From JACPNO01 sp963825405 (GTDB lineage: Bacteria > Acidobacteriota > Terriglobia > Bryobacterales > Bryobacteraceae): a stretch of 64,000 nucleotides of DNA. The position numbers and the translations under genes were made by a program. Position 1 is the first letter of the stretch. Every line of letters begins with the position of its first letter. Below the pieces are notes generated by a model, which saw only the letters and a program-made list of their open reading frames with translations, did no database searches and had not been told where the DNA came from. This document shows, piece by piece, positions 16,414 through 24,945 of this stretch. The DNA lies in NCBI GenBank assembly GCA_963825405.1, contig CAWGTB010000012.1:62001-126000 (forward strand). The letters run 5' to 3'.

Positions 16414-18957
16414 ATGCGTGCACTGTTCTGGGTCGGAGCATCCTTCGTAACCATCGGCATTCTCTCCGCGCAACCAGTGCCTTCGTGTAGGGGACCGGCC
16501 GAGCTGGAACGAGATCTCGCCACAAAACCTTCGACCGGTGCCTACAACGCCAAGGGAGCGTACTTTGCCAACAAGCATCAACTCTCCTGTGCGATCGCCG
16601 CTTTTGCGGCCGCGATCCGGTTGGATCCGAACTCGGCGGACAGTCACTTTAATTTGGCCTTGGCCCTTCGGGAAAAGCGCGATCTGAAGCGAGCTACTCA
16701 GGAATTCCAGACCGCTGTGCGGCTAAATCCGGACATGGTGCCTGCACATAATGCCTTAGGCACGGCGCTTCTCGAGACGGAACAGAGTAACGCGGCGGAG
16801 ATCGAATTCCAGGCGGCCCTCAAGCTGGAACCCAACTCCGTATATGCGCTTGACGGCCTAAGTAAAGCATTGATTCAGCAGAAGCGCTATGGGGCTGCGA
16901 TTGGTTACCTTCGCAAAGCGCCCCCGGACCCGGGTCTGCAAATCAACCTTTCGGTCGCATTGTCAAAAAATGGCAACACGGAGGAGGCCATCGCTATTCT
17001 GCAAGGGCTCCTCAAGGCAGATCCCGGTTTAGCCGAAGCCCATTCTAACCTGGCTGTGATTTACGCCTTGCAGAATCGCTTTCGCGAGGCTGCCGACGAA
17101 TACTACCAGGCCCTGCGTTACGACACCGCAAACGATACTTCGCGAATCTCGCTGGTCAGGGCGCTGGTCGTCCTGGGAGAATTCAACGACGCGCTGCCTT
17201 TTATTCAGGACTACCTGAAACGTCACGCCTCGGACGGCGACGGCCTTACTCTGCGGGGAACGATCTACCGCGGACTCGGCGACTACGTCAGGGCGGAAGC
17301 GGATTTGCGGCGCGGAGTTCAAACCAAACCCGAGGACTACGATGCCCGCTACAATCTGGGCTTCGTGTTGGCAAAATTGGCCAAGCAACAGGAAGCGCTC
17401 CCTCACCTCGAAAAGGCGCTCCAACTGCGCCCGGACTCCACCGAAGCCCGCTTTCAGTTGGCTTTGGTTTTGAAAACGCTCAAGCAGGATAATCGCGCAC
17501 GGATTGAATTTGCCGCCGTCGGCGAACAGAAGAACCGCAGCGTGCAAGGAAACGTTGCGGGAATGAAATCGAACCAGGCCAATGCTTTTCTCCAGGCTGG
17601 AGAAACCGCCAAAGCGATCGAGCTCTATCGCGAGGTCCTGCGGGAAGATCCGACTTATGCCCGCGGGTACTATAATCTCGCCCAGGCATTGGCGCGAGCC
17701 GGCGATCGCCCGGGAGAGAGACAGGCCTTGGAGCAAGCTTTGGCGCTCGATTCGAAGCTTGCTCCCGTCCACACCGCACTCGGTTTGCTAGACCTGCAGG
17801 ATGGCAAGCCTGCCCAGGCGGAACAGCGCTTCAAGACCGCTCTTTCGTTCGATCCCCAAGACGCCGAGGCGCAAACTAACCTGGGTGTCCTTTACAGCCA
17901 GCAGGGCAAAACTAAGGAGGCGGAAGACTCGCTCCGGAAAGCCACGCTGGACAATCCGCAGTATGCGTCGGCATTTCTGAACCTTGGGCTCCTGCTGGCC
18001 ACGCAGGGAAAATTAGTGGAGGCCGAAAAGCAAGTGGAATCCGCGGTTGCGCTAGCGCCGGGTGATGCTCGCTCACTGACCGCATTGGGGATGTTGCAAT
18101 CCCGGCAGGGGAGAAATAAGCAGGCTACGGAGACCTTTCGAAAAGTGATCGCAATCTCTCCCAAGTCGGCTGAAGCGCATCTGAATCTGGGCATGGCCCA
18201 GGCTGATCAGTTCAATTTGGAAGGCGCGCTTGCCGAATTTAGCGAGGCTGCGCGACTGTCACCTGATCTGGCCGCGGCGCACTATTTTAAGGGTCGCTCA
18301 TTGTTCGATCTCCGCCGCAATGAAGAGGCTCAGCCGGAAGTGGAAGCAGCGGTGCGGCTCTCTCCCGATTACGCTTCGGCGCTGTACCTGCTTGCGCTCA
18401 TCGAGAAACAGGCTGGAAACCCGCAACGCTCTGCCGAATTGCTGCGCAGGGTCATCGCCGTCGAGCCTCGCAACGGCGATGCGCTCTACATGCTGGGTCA
18501 GAATCTCGCCAAGCTCGATCGTCCCGCTGAGGCAGTTGTGCAATGGAAACGTGCGCTCGAAACCAATCCCGGCCACGCCGAGGCGCTTTACAATCTGTCA
18601 CGAGTGCTGGCCGAGTCGGACCCTTCCGCAGCCGACCGGTACCGTGAGCAGTTCAGAGATCTGCAGCAGAAACGCCAGATCACTGACCGCGCGGAGACGC
18701 TTGGTAATTTCGCCCTCGCGGCGGCCGCAGCCCGGGACTGGGCTCAAGCGCTCGCTCAGTTGAAAGAAGCCTTGGAGATTTGCGGCGCCTGCAGGTCACG
18801 TGGCGATTTGCACAAGAACCTGGGACTCATTTTGTGCATGTCGGGCGACCTGAACAATGGGGCCTCGGAGTTGCAGGAAGCCCGCAAAATCAAGCCTAAC
18901 GACCCGGATATTGAACAGGCGCTGCGCTTTGTCAGCGAAGCTCGGCAGCGCCGTTGA
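16414..18957 (+). CDS. Large exported TPR-repeat protein
   Basis: An 847-residue protein with a signal peptide (MRALFWVGASFVTIGILSAQ) followed by about 20 tandem tetratricopeptide repeats to the C-terminus (typical blades: AEAHSNLAVIYALQNRFREA, AQTNLGVLYSQQGKTKEAED, SAEAHLNLGMAQADQFNLEG). There is no enzyme domain. TPR superhelices bind proteins, so a periplasmic scaffold is inferred. It is paralogous to the 531-residue TPR protein at 24946: both begin with a Cys-containing signal-proximal segment, then TGAYNAKGAYFANKHQLSCA here and HTALGAWFAQRKEYSCA there. Each of the two lies next to a multiheme cytochrome gene. A 176-base gap separates it from the cytochrome gene upstream. Confidence 0.85.
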   Translation: MRALFWVGASFVTIGILSAQPVPSCRGPAELERDLATKPSTGAYNAKGAYFANKHQLSCAIAAFAAAIRLDPNSADSHFNLALALREKRDLKRATQEFQTAVRLNPDMVPAHNALGTALLETEQSNAAEIEFQAALKLEPNSVYALDGLSKALIQQKRYGAAIGYLRKAPPDPGLQINLSVALSKNGNTEEAIAILQGLLKADPGLAEAHSNLAVIYALQNRFREAADEYYQALRYDTANDTSRISLVRALVVLGEFNDALPFIQDYLKRHASDGDGLTLRGTIYRGLGDYVRAEADLRRGVQTKPEDYDARYNLGFVLAKLAKQQEALPHLEKALQLRPDSTEARFQLALVLKTLKQDNRARIEFAAVGEQKNRSVQGNVAGMKSNQANAFLQAGETAKAIELYREVLREDPTYARGYYNLAQALARAGDRPGERQALEQALALDSKLAPVHTALGLLDLQDGKPAQAEQRFKTALSFDPQDAEAQTNLGVLYSQQGKTKEAEDSLRKATLDNPQYASAFLNLGLLLATQGKLVEAEKQVESAVALAPGDARSLTALGMLQSRQGRNKQATETFRKVIAISPKSAEAHLNLGMAQADQFNLEGALAEFSEAARLSPDLAAAHYFKGRSLFDLRRNEEAQPEVEAAVRLSPDYASALYLLALIEKQAGNPQRSAELLRRVIAVEPRNGDALYMLGQNLAKLDRPAEAVVQWKRALETNPGHAEALYNLSRVLAESDPSAADRYREQFRDLQQKRQITDRAETLGNFALAAAAARDWAQALAQLKEALEICGACRSRGDLHKNLGLILCMSGDLNNGASELQEARKIKPNDPDIEQALRFVSEARQRR

Positions 18958-19089
18958 AACCAGCGGGGGGCACGTCGCGGGAGCGTATCCTCCCAACAAC
19001 GGAAATACTTAAATCGGACGATCAAAAGCGATCGGCTTGTGGTATGTTACCCGGAAACCGGGAGCCAAATAGAAATCCCGGCTAACTCT

Positions 19090-19986
19090 ATGCGCCTCAC
19101 TGACCTCTCTCGACGCGACCTGTTGCTGCTTAGCGGTGCGGCTCTGGCGAGCCCCGGCCTGTCCTCCGGCGCCCAGCAGGGAGCCGGAAAGCCCCAGACC
19201 GTTCGCGACCGCTTGTGGCTTTGGTCTCATGTGGCCGGCAGCTACAACGGCATGTTCGGCCTGCCGGGCAAATCGCGCATGACGCCGGCCGAAGCCGCCT
19301 TCTACATGGGAATTCCCAATGTGTTCATGCTCCATCGGGAGGGAACTCCAGAGCCCCCGCTCGACCAGTTCGCCTTGGCGTTCGAGCCGCTGCGCGATGT
19401 GGTTTGGGGTATCGTCGGCGACTCCGGAACCACTAACGAAAAGGAACGGGAGATGGTCCTGAACCTGGCCTTGCACAATCCCAAGATCTCGGGGGTCGTG
19501 ATGGATGACTTTTTCCGCAAGCCGAAGGACGGGCAAGTTTCCGCGCTGACCTTGAACCAGATTAGGGAATTGAAACAGAGGCTCCACCCAAGCGGAAAGC
19601 GGCTCGACTTATGGGTGGTTCTTTATGAGCATCAGCTCGATCAACCGCTGGCGGAGTACCTGGCGCTCTGCGACTACGTTCAGCTCTGGACCTGGTACGG
19701 CCAGAATCTGACTGGCCTGCGGACCAACTTCGAGAAGGCCCGTAAGCTGTCCGCCGGGGCAAAGATGGCGTTGGGTATCTATTGGTGGGATTTCGGAAAC
19801 CAGAAACCGCTCCCCATGGATCTCATGAAAAGCCAGTGCGAGACCGCTCTGCAACTCCTCAAGCAAGGCCACGTCGAGGCCCTGGTTTTCTGCGGAAGTT
19901 GGCTATGCGATCGCGGTTTGGAGACCGTCGCGTGGACACGCAAATGGATCCAGGAGGTCGGACGTGAGAGCCTCCCGCGCCCCTGA
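19090..19986 (+). CDS. Tat-exported protein of unknown function, TIM-barrel-like
   Basis: 298 residues from ATG 19090, chosen because it opens a Tat signal (LTDLSRRDLLLLSGAALASP); the frame is open upstream to 19039. The mature part has alternating strands and helices with motifs such as WGIVGDSGTTNEKE, ISGVVMDDFFRKPKDG, LWVVLYEHQLDQP, CDYVQLWTWYGQNL and ALGIYWWDFGNQ. This is the pattern of glycoside-hydrolase-like (beta/alpha) barrels, with acidic residues at strand ends (VMDDFF, LYEHQ). I do not recognise a named family. It stands alone between the TPR gene and the LacI regulator, so a role in carbohydrate handling is only a guess. Confidence 0.65.
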   Translation: MRLTDLSRRDLLLLSGAALASPGLSSGAQQGAGKPQTVRDRLWLWSHVAGSYNGMFGLPGKSRMTPAEAAFYMGIPNVFMLHREGTPEPPLDQFALAFEPLRDVVWGIVGDSGTTNEKEREMVLNLALHNPKISGVVMDDFFRKPKDGQVSALTLNQIRELKQRLHPSGKRLDLWVVLYEHQLDQPLAEYLALCDYVQLWTWYGQNLTGLRTNFEKARKLSAGAKMALGIYWWDFGNQKPLPMDLMKSQCETALQLLKQGHVEALVFCGSWLCDRGLETVAWTRKWIQEVGRESLPRP

Positions 19987-20138
19987 AGAGTTTGTGTCCG
20001 GATGAAATCTCAGGTAACACGGTAGTGTCCTGGCTCTTGTCCACGGACAGTGCTGAGTGCAGCGGCACCGTCAAGAACGCGATGGAAAGATCTTCGGACC
20101 ATGGGATCTCTCGTTTCGGGTTTGCATTCAAAATCGTG

Positions 20139-20166
20139 TTGCGATGAAGGTGGCCGAGTGTATCAT
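20139..20166 (+). promoter_or_regulatory. Candidate promoter of the LacI-family regulator
   Basis: TTGCGA (20139-20144), a 16-base spacer and TATCAT (20161-20166), with TG directly before the -10 hexamer. The ATG at 20183 follows 17 bases later, so the leader is very short. The upstream gap from 19987 holds nothing else clear apart from a short palindrome, TGTCC-AC-GGACA. Confidence 0.35.
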
Positions 20167-20182
20167 GTGAGTCAATCTCTGT

Positions 20183-21202
20183 ATGCCTGTTCGCATGAAA
20201 GATGTCGCGCGCGATCTGAAGGTATCCGTGGTGACGGTGTCCAAGGCGCTCCGCGATCGCAGCGATATTAGCGATGCCACCAAGAAGCGAATCCTCAAGC
20301 GTGTCCGCGAACTGAATTATCAGCCCAATTGGATCGCGCGGAGTCTGGTGAGCGGGCGAACGCATACCATCGGCCTGGTAGTTCCGGATTTGATGTCTTC
20401 TTTCTTTGCGGAAGTCGCTAAAGGTATTACGGGAAAATTGCGGCCGTTCCATTATCAGGTGGTGATATCGATTTCGGAGGAGAGTCCCGGGCTGGAATCG
20501 GAAGAAGTGCGTTTTCTGCTGGCGCGCCGCGTGGACGGGTTGATCATCGCCTCTGCCCAATCCATCCGCGACACCACTTTGTTCCAATTTATTGACGAGC
20601 AAAAAGTTCCTTATGTCTTGATCGACCGCGGGATCGACGGACTGGACGCTAACTACGTCGGAATGAACAATGAAGCCGTCGGTCAGATAGCCACCAATCA
20701 CCTGATCGAGTGCGGCTGCCGTGCTATTGCCCACATTTGCGGTCCCAAAATCGGAACCGCGGCCGGGCGCCTGACTGGATACCGCAAGGCCCTGAGCCTA
20801 GGGGGATTGCCTTGCCTTGCGGGAATGATCGTGCCGGGCACGCACGAGGACGCAGGCGGCTATCGTGCCATGCGCCGTTTGCTGAAACTCAAACAGCGGC
20901 CCGATGGCGTATTCTGCTATAACGATCCGGTGGCCGCAGGAGCCGTCAAAGCCATTCTAGAAGCCGGGTTACGCGTACCGGAGGACATCGCGGTGGTGGG
21001 CGTCGGAAACGTCCATTACTCCGATCAGTTGCGGGTCCCCTTAAGCACCGTAGATCAAAGCAGTTTGCAGACTGGAAAGGACGCGGCGGAACTTCTGCTG
21101 CGACTGATGGAAAAGCGCGCGCGCGGCACGCGCACTATCTTGCTGAAACCGAAGCTAATCGTGCGCGATTCGAGCGCCCGGAACCAGCCGCATTCCGCTT
21201 AA
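20183..21202 (+). CDS. LacI-family transcriptional regulator
   Basis: 339 residues. The N-terminal LacI helix-turn-helix is classical (MKDVARDLKVSVVTVSKALR) with the hinge helix RSLVSGRTHTIGLVVPDL. It is followed by the periplasmic-binding-protein-like sensor domain (FFAEVAKGITGKLRPFHYQV, RRVDGLIIASAQ, VPYVLIDRGIDG, DGVFCYNDPVAAGAVKAI, STVDQSSLQTGKDAAELLL). Such proteins repress sugar genes until the sugar binds. The natural target is the TonB-dependent receptor 210 bases downstream, whose leader has a perfect TAAACGTTTA palindrome. The effector is unknown; the adjacent fucosidase and other hydrolases point to an oligosaccharide. ATG 20183 gives MPVRMKDVARDL; ATG 20195 is also possible. Confidence 0.9.
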   Translation: MPVRMKDVARDLKVSVVTVSKALRDRSDISDATKKRILKRVRELNYQPNWIARSLVSGRTHTIGLVVPDLMSSFFAEVAKGITGKLRPFHYQVVISISEESPGLESEEVRFLLARRVDGLIIASAQSIRDTTLFQFIDEQKVPYVLIDRGIDGLDANYVGMNNEAVGQIATNHLIECGCRAIAHICGPKIGTAAGRLTGYRKALSLGGLPCLAGMIVPGTHEDAGGYRAMRRLLKLKQRPDGVFCYNDPVAAGAVKAILEAGLRVPEDIAVVGVGNVHYSDQLRVPLSTVDQSSLQTGKDAAELLLRLMEKRARGTRTILLKPKLIVRDSSARNQPHSA

Positions 21203-21261
21203 ATCCCGCCTTTAAAAAGTATTTACGCGGCCTGGAAGCCGGTTTCCAAAAACGGAATACA

Positions 21262-21284
21262 TAAACGTTTACGTAAGCGGTTAC
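21262..21284 (+). promoter_or_regulatory. Candidate LacI-type operator
   Basis: A perfect 10-base palindrome TAAACGTTTA (21262-21271) with the central CG typical of LacI-family sites, followed at once by an imperfect palindrome GTAAGCGGTTAC (21273-21284, 10 of 12 symmetric positions). It lies between the LacI gene and the TonB-dependent receptor, about 50 bases upstream of the receptor's -35 region. Two half-overlapping sites would suit a LacI dimer pair. Confidence 0.55.
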
Positions 21285-21312
21285 GCCAGACATAAGCCTG
21301 GGGAGAAAGCTC

Positions 21313-21340
21313 TTGCAAACTGCCACCCGCTATGTTATAT
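21313..21340 (+). promoter_or_regulatory. Candidate promoter of the TonB-dependent receptor
   Basis: TTGCAA (21313-21318), a 16-base spacer and TTATAT (21335-21340) with an extended -10 TG at 21333-21334. TATACT at 21338 is an alternative -10. The leader of about 65 bases ends in GGAAGGAAGG, a strong ribosome site 7 bases before ATG 21413. Confidence 0.45.
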
Positions 21341-21412
21341 ACTTTACCCATTATCGTATAGTAGAAAACCACTATCGATCACAACTCGCTGGCTTTCGGA
21401 AGGAAGGCATCT

Positions 21413-24400
21413 ATGTCGATGCGATCAAGGGCACAGGTAGTAAAGTTTTTGCTGTTTGCGGCGGTTGCGTTCTGTATTGAGAGCAGGGGTTATGCCCAGC
21501 TGTCCTCGGCTTCGATCACCGGCATTGTTCGCGACGTTACAGGTGCCGTCATTCCCCAGGCCAAGGTAGTTCTTCGCAACGTCGGCACCTCGGTCGAGCG
21601 GAACACCACATCCAACAACGCCGGAAACTATATTTTCCTCAACGTAAGCCCAGGGCCGTACACGCTGGAAACAAATGTTTCCGGATTTAAGTCGGCTCAC
21701 ATTGCCGAGTTCACGCTGGCGGTGAACCAGACGGCCACTCTTGACCTCGTCCTCGAAGTGGGCGCAATCGAACAATCGGTGAGCGTCGAAGCTTCGAACA
21801 GTGAAGTCGAAAGTGCAACGGCAGAGCTTGGATCGGTAGTCGCCGAAAAGCAAGTCGTCGACCTTCCCCTCAACGGCCGGAACTTCACTCAGTTGTTGTC
21901 TCTGTCGGCTGGTGTCGCGCCTGTCAGCGTCTCCCAAAATGCCACCGGCCCGTTCGGCGTTGCGACCACCCAAGGCAGCCAGTTTGTTTTCCCCGCGATC
22001 GACGGCCAGAGCAACCGCAGTAATTTCTTTATGCTCGATGGCATCGATAACAACGGTATGGTTAGCACGTACGTCGTGCCCCCTATCATCGATGCGATTC
22101 AGGAGTTCAAGGTCAACGCACACAATGATCAGGCGGAATTCGGCAGCTCGACCGGTGGCATCATTAACGTGGTTACCAAGTCCGGCACCAACACCCTGCA
22201 CGGTAGCGCATGGGAGTACGTCCGCAACGATGCCTTTGATGCGCGCAACACCTTCCTAGCCAACGTCACGCCATTCAAGCAGAATGAATTCGGTTTCTCT
22301 GTCGGCGGGCCGGTGATAATCCCGCACGTCTATCACGGCAAGAACAAGACCTTTTTCTTTGGCGCGTTCCAGCAGTTCCTCTACCGAAAGCCCGCTGACA
22401 CCTTTTTCCGTGTCCCGACGGCGGCCAACTACACCGGTAATCTCAGCGACATCCCCACGCCAATCTTTAACCCCTTCAGCACGCGTCCGGGAGCTACGCC
22501 AGGCACCTTTGTACGCGATCCGTTCCCGGGGAATCAAATTCCCGGCGCCATGATTGACCAAAGCATGGTGGCTTTTGCGCAAGCAACTCTGCCGGCGGCT
22601 GGACCGATCTTGAACGGCACCAACAACGCGATTGACCCCACTCCGTTGCATCAAAACCAGCAGGAGTATCAGTTCCGCGTGGATGAGAACATCGGAAACA
22701 ACAACTTTATTTGGTTCCGGTTCAGCAACACCAACAACGACACCACCTCCTCGGGAGGCCGTCCGGCATTGCTTTCCACTAAATCCGATCCGGCCCGTAA
22801 CTATGGCGTCAGCTTCGTTCACACGTTCAGCCCCAGCCTGGTTCTGCAGGGCCAGTACGGGCACATCACGTCGTCCGAGTTTAGTCCCACAGTATTCGCT
22901 AATCCCGCGGCTGCGAACTGGGGTTTCTCTCCCGGCTTCGGCGGCAATTTCATCGGAGGTCAGACGCTGATACCGGCAATCAACGTGGCTGGTTTCTTCA
23001 GTGGCGGACAAACCGGGAACAGCAACCCGATTGTAGCCGATACGCACCAGTTCAATGCCAGCGTCACCAAAATTGTAGGCACTCACACGATCAAATGGGG
23101 CGGCAAGTACGCCAGTATGGCCGTGGAGGCATTCGCTCTTAACGCCAACGTGGCCTTCGCCGCGCAGCAGACAGGAAATCCATCGGATTCATCAGAACCC
23201 GGCAGCGCGCTGGCATCTTTCCTTTTAAACGTTCCCGATAATGCAGGCCGAAGAAACACTCATGAAACCACCCGCCCCGGCGGCGTGATGAGTTTTTTCG
23301 TGCAGGATTCATGGAAGGCGACATCCAAGCTGACCATCAACGTTGGGCTTCGCTACGACAGGACATTCCAGCCGCCCTATGGCACGCAGGCGACGGTTGG
23401 CCAGAACGGCGGAATTGAGACAGGTTCGATCAATTTCAATAACGGAACCTACATTGTGCAGCAACTGCCACCGTCCTGCAACGAGCGCGGGTTCGCGCCT
23501 TGTATCCCTGGTGATGGGACATTACCGGATCACGTAGTGGTTGATCCCCGTGGCAAAATTTATCACGACACCACCAGCAACTGGGGTCCTCGTGTCGGCT
23601 TGGCCTACCGCTTAGGACCGAAGACCGCCATTCGTTCGGGCTTCGGTATTGTGTATGACAACTGGGCGGCGGTTCAGCAAACCGCGCAGAACTATGAGGG
23701 GGCGTGGCCGGATATCGGACAACTGCTTGCCAATAACCTGAATGTTCCTAAGGCCGGGCAGGCATTGCCCACCGTTAAAGCGCAGGATCCGTTCGCCTCC
23801 GGCGGCAGTTTTCTTCCTGCGCCGACGCCGTTTAACCAGGTGCAATGGTTCATGGATCCCTATGCGAAGAATCCGTATTCGATGCAGTGGAATGTTGGCG
23901 TAGAGCATCAGTTAAGTGTTGCGACCACGATTTCGGTCAATTACGTCGGATCGGGATCGCGTCGCCTGGATGTCGGCGGGTACTATAATGTGGCGCAGAC
24001 ACCAGGTCCGGGCGACCCCCGGTTGCGATCGCTTTACCCGTACATTGCGCCGACGTTTTACGACCGCAGCATTGGCAAGGCGGACTACAACGCCTTTCAG
24101 TTCACGTTGAACAAGCGCTTCACCAAGGGGCTGGCTTATCAGGTTGCCTATACGTGGTCGAAATCCATCGATTACGGAGCCTCCGGGTGGTACGGCGTGG
24201 AAGGTCAGTCGGTTACTGATCCCTATAACCTCAATGGCTCGCGTGGCCCATCCGGCTTCGATCTGACTCAGGTTCTCTCTGTGAACGCGGTTTATGAACT
24301 GCCCGTCGGGAAGGGCAAGAGGTTCCAGACGAATAACAAAGTCGCCGATTTTATTATCGGCAACTGGCAGATAAACAGCATTTTCTCAGCGCGATCCGGT

Positions 24401-24817
24401 TTACCCTACCAGGTGTATGTTAGCGGCGACGTCGCCAACACAGGCAACGTTGGATCGAGCCAGTACGAGCGGGCCAACCTGGTTGGCGGAGCTGACCCTT
24501 ATCTCAGCAATCCTACGCGCGATAACGGCCTCAATCGGGCCGCGTTCCAGATCCCGGACGTCTACACCTTCGGCAATCTCGGACGGGACCGGTTACGGAC
24601 GCTTCCGGTCTGGAATATAGATATGTCTATTTTTCGCCAATTCCCCATCTTGGATCGGGCGAAGTTCGAGTTCCGCGCGGAAGCCTTCAATCTGCTCAAT
24701 CACCAAATCCTGGGTCAACCAAATAACGATATGGCGGATACGGCAAATTTCGGCAGAATCACCAGCATCGCCAACAATCCGCGCTCGTTGCAGTTGGGCG
24801 CGAAGGTCATCTGGTAG
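21413..24817 (+). CDS. TonB-dependent receptor, Oar-like, with carboxypeptidase-regulatory-like domain
   Basis: Outer-membrane transporter of 1,134 residues. Signal peptide about 1-28. Residues 30-115 are a carboxypeptidase-regulatory-like Ig domain (SITGIVRDVTGAVIPQAKVV). The plug follows (VVDLPLNGRNFTQLLSLSAG and GIDNNGMVSTYVVPPIIDAI). The remainder is a long beta-barrel rich in aromatic strands, ending FGRITSIANNPRSLQLGAKV and a terminal IW, the usual aromatic C-terminal outer-membrane signal. Acidobacteria have many such receptors, thought to import oligosaccharides or other large nutrients using TonB energy. It has a strong ribosome site and a LacI-type operator upstream, so it is probably sugar-regulated by the adjacent LacI protein. 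The substrate is unknown. Confidence 0.9.
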   Translation: MSMRSRAQVVKFLLFAAVAFCIESRGYAQLSSASITGIVRDVTGAVIPQAKVVLRNVGTSVERNTTSNNAGNYIFLNVSPGPYTLETNVSGFKSAHIAEFTLAVNQTATLDLVLEVGAIEQSVSVEASNSEVESATAELGSVVAEKQVVDLPLNGRNFTQLLSLSAGVAPVSVSQNATGPFGVATTQGSQFVFPAIDGQSNRSNFFMLDGIDNNGMVSTYVVPPIIDAIQEFKVNAHNDQAEFGSSTGGIINVVTKSGTNTLHGSAWEYVRNDAFDARNTFLANVTPFKQNEFGFSVGGPVIIPHVYHGKNKTFFFGAFQQFLYRKPADTFFRVPTAANYTGNLSDIPTPIFNPFSTRPGATPGTFVRDPFPGNQIPGAMIDQSMVAFAQATLPAAGPILNGTNNAIDPTPLHQNQQEYQFRVDENIGNNNFIWFRFSNTNNDTTSSGGRPALLSTKSDPARNYGVSFVHTFSPSLVLQGQYGHITSSEFSPTVFANPAAANWGFSPGFGGNFIGGQTLIPAINVAGFFSGGQTGNSNPIVADTHQFNASVTKIVGTHTIKWGGKYASMAVEAFALNANVAFAAQQTGNPSDSSEPGSALASFLLNVPDNAGRRNTHETTRPGGVMSFFVQDSWKATSKLTINVGLRYDRTFQPPYGTQATVGQNGGIETGSINFNNGTYIVQQLPPSCNERGFAPCIPGDGTLPDHVVVDPRGKIYHDTTSNWGPRVGLAYRLGPKTAIRSGFGIVYDNWAAVQQTAQNYEGAWPDIGQLLANNLNVPKAGQALPTVKAQDPFASGGSFLPAPTPFNQVQWFMDPYAKNPYSMQWNVGVEHQLSVATTISVNYVGSGSRRLDVGGYYNVAQTPGPGDPRLRSLYPYIAPTFYDRSIGKADYNAFQFTLNKRFTKGLAYQVAYTWSKSIDYGASGWYGVEGQSVTDPYNLNGSRGPSGFDLTQVLSVNAVYELPVGKGKRFQTNNKVADFIIGNWQINSIFSARSGLPYQVYVSGDVANTGNVGSSQYERANLVGGADPYLSNPTRDNGLNRAAFQIPDVYTFGNLGRDRLRTLPVWNIDMSIFRQFPILDRAKFEFRAEAFNLLNHQILGQPNNDMADTANFGRITSIANNPRSLQLGAKVIW

Positions 24818-24945
24818 TGAGTCAATCTGAATTTGTAACTGACTACTATCGATTATCTTCTTAACTTCTCCGACGGCCTGCATGGAAGCGACTCTAACTG
24901 CTTCCATGCGGGTTCCGGCGGGGCTACACTAAAGCCGTTGCCCCC

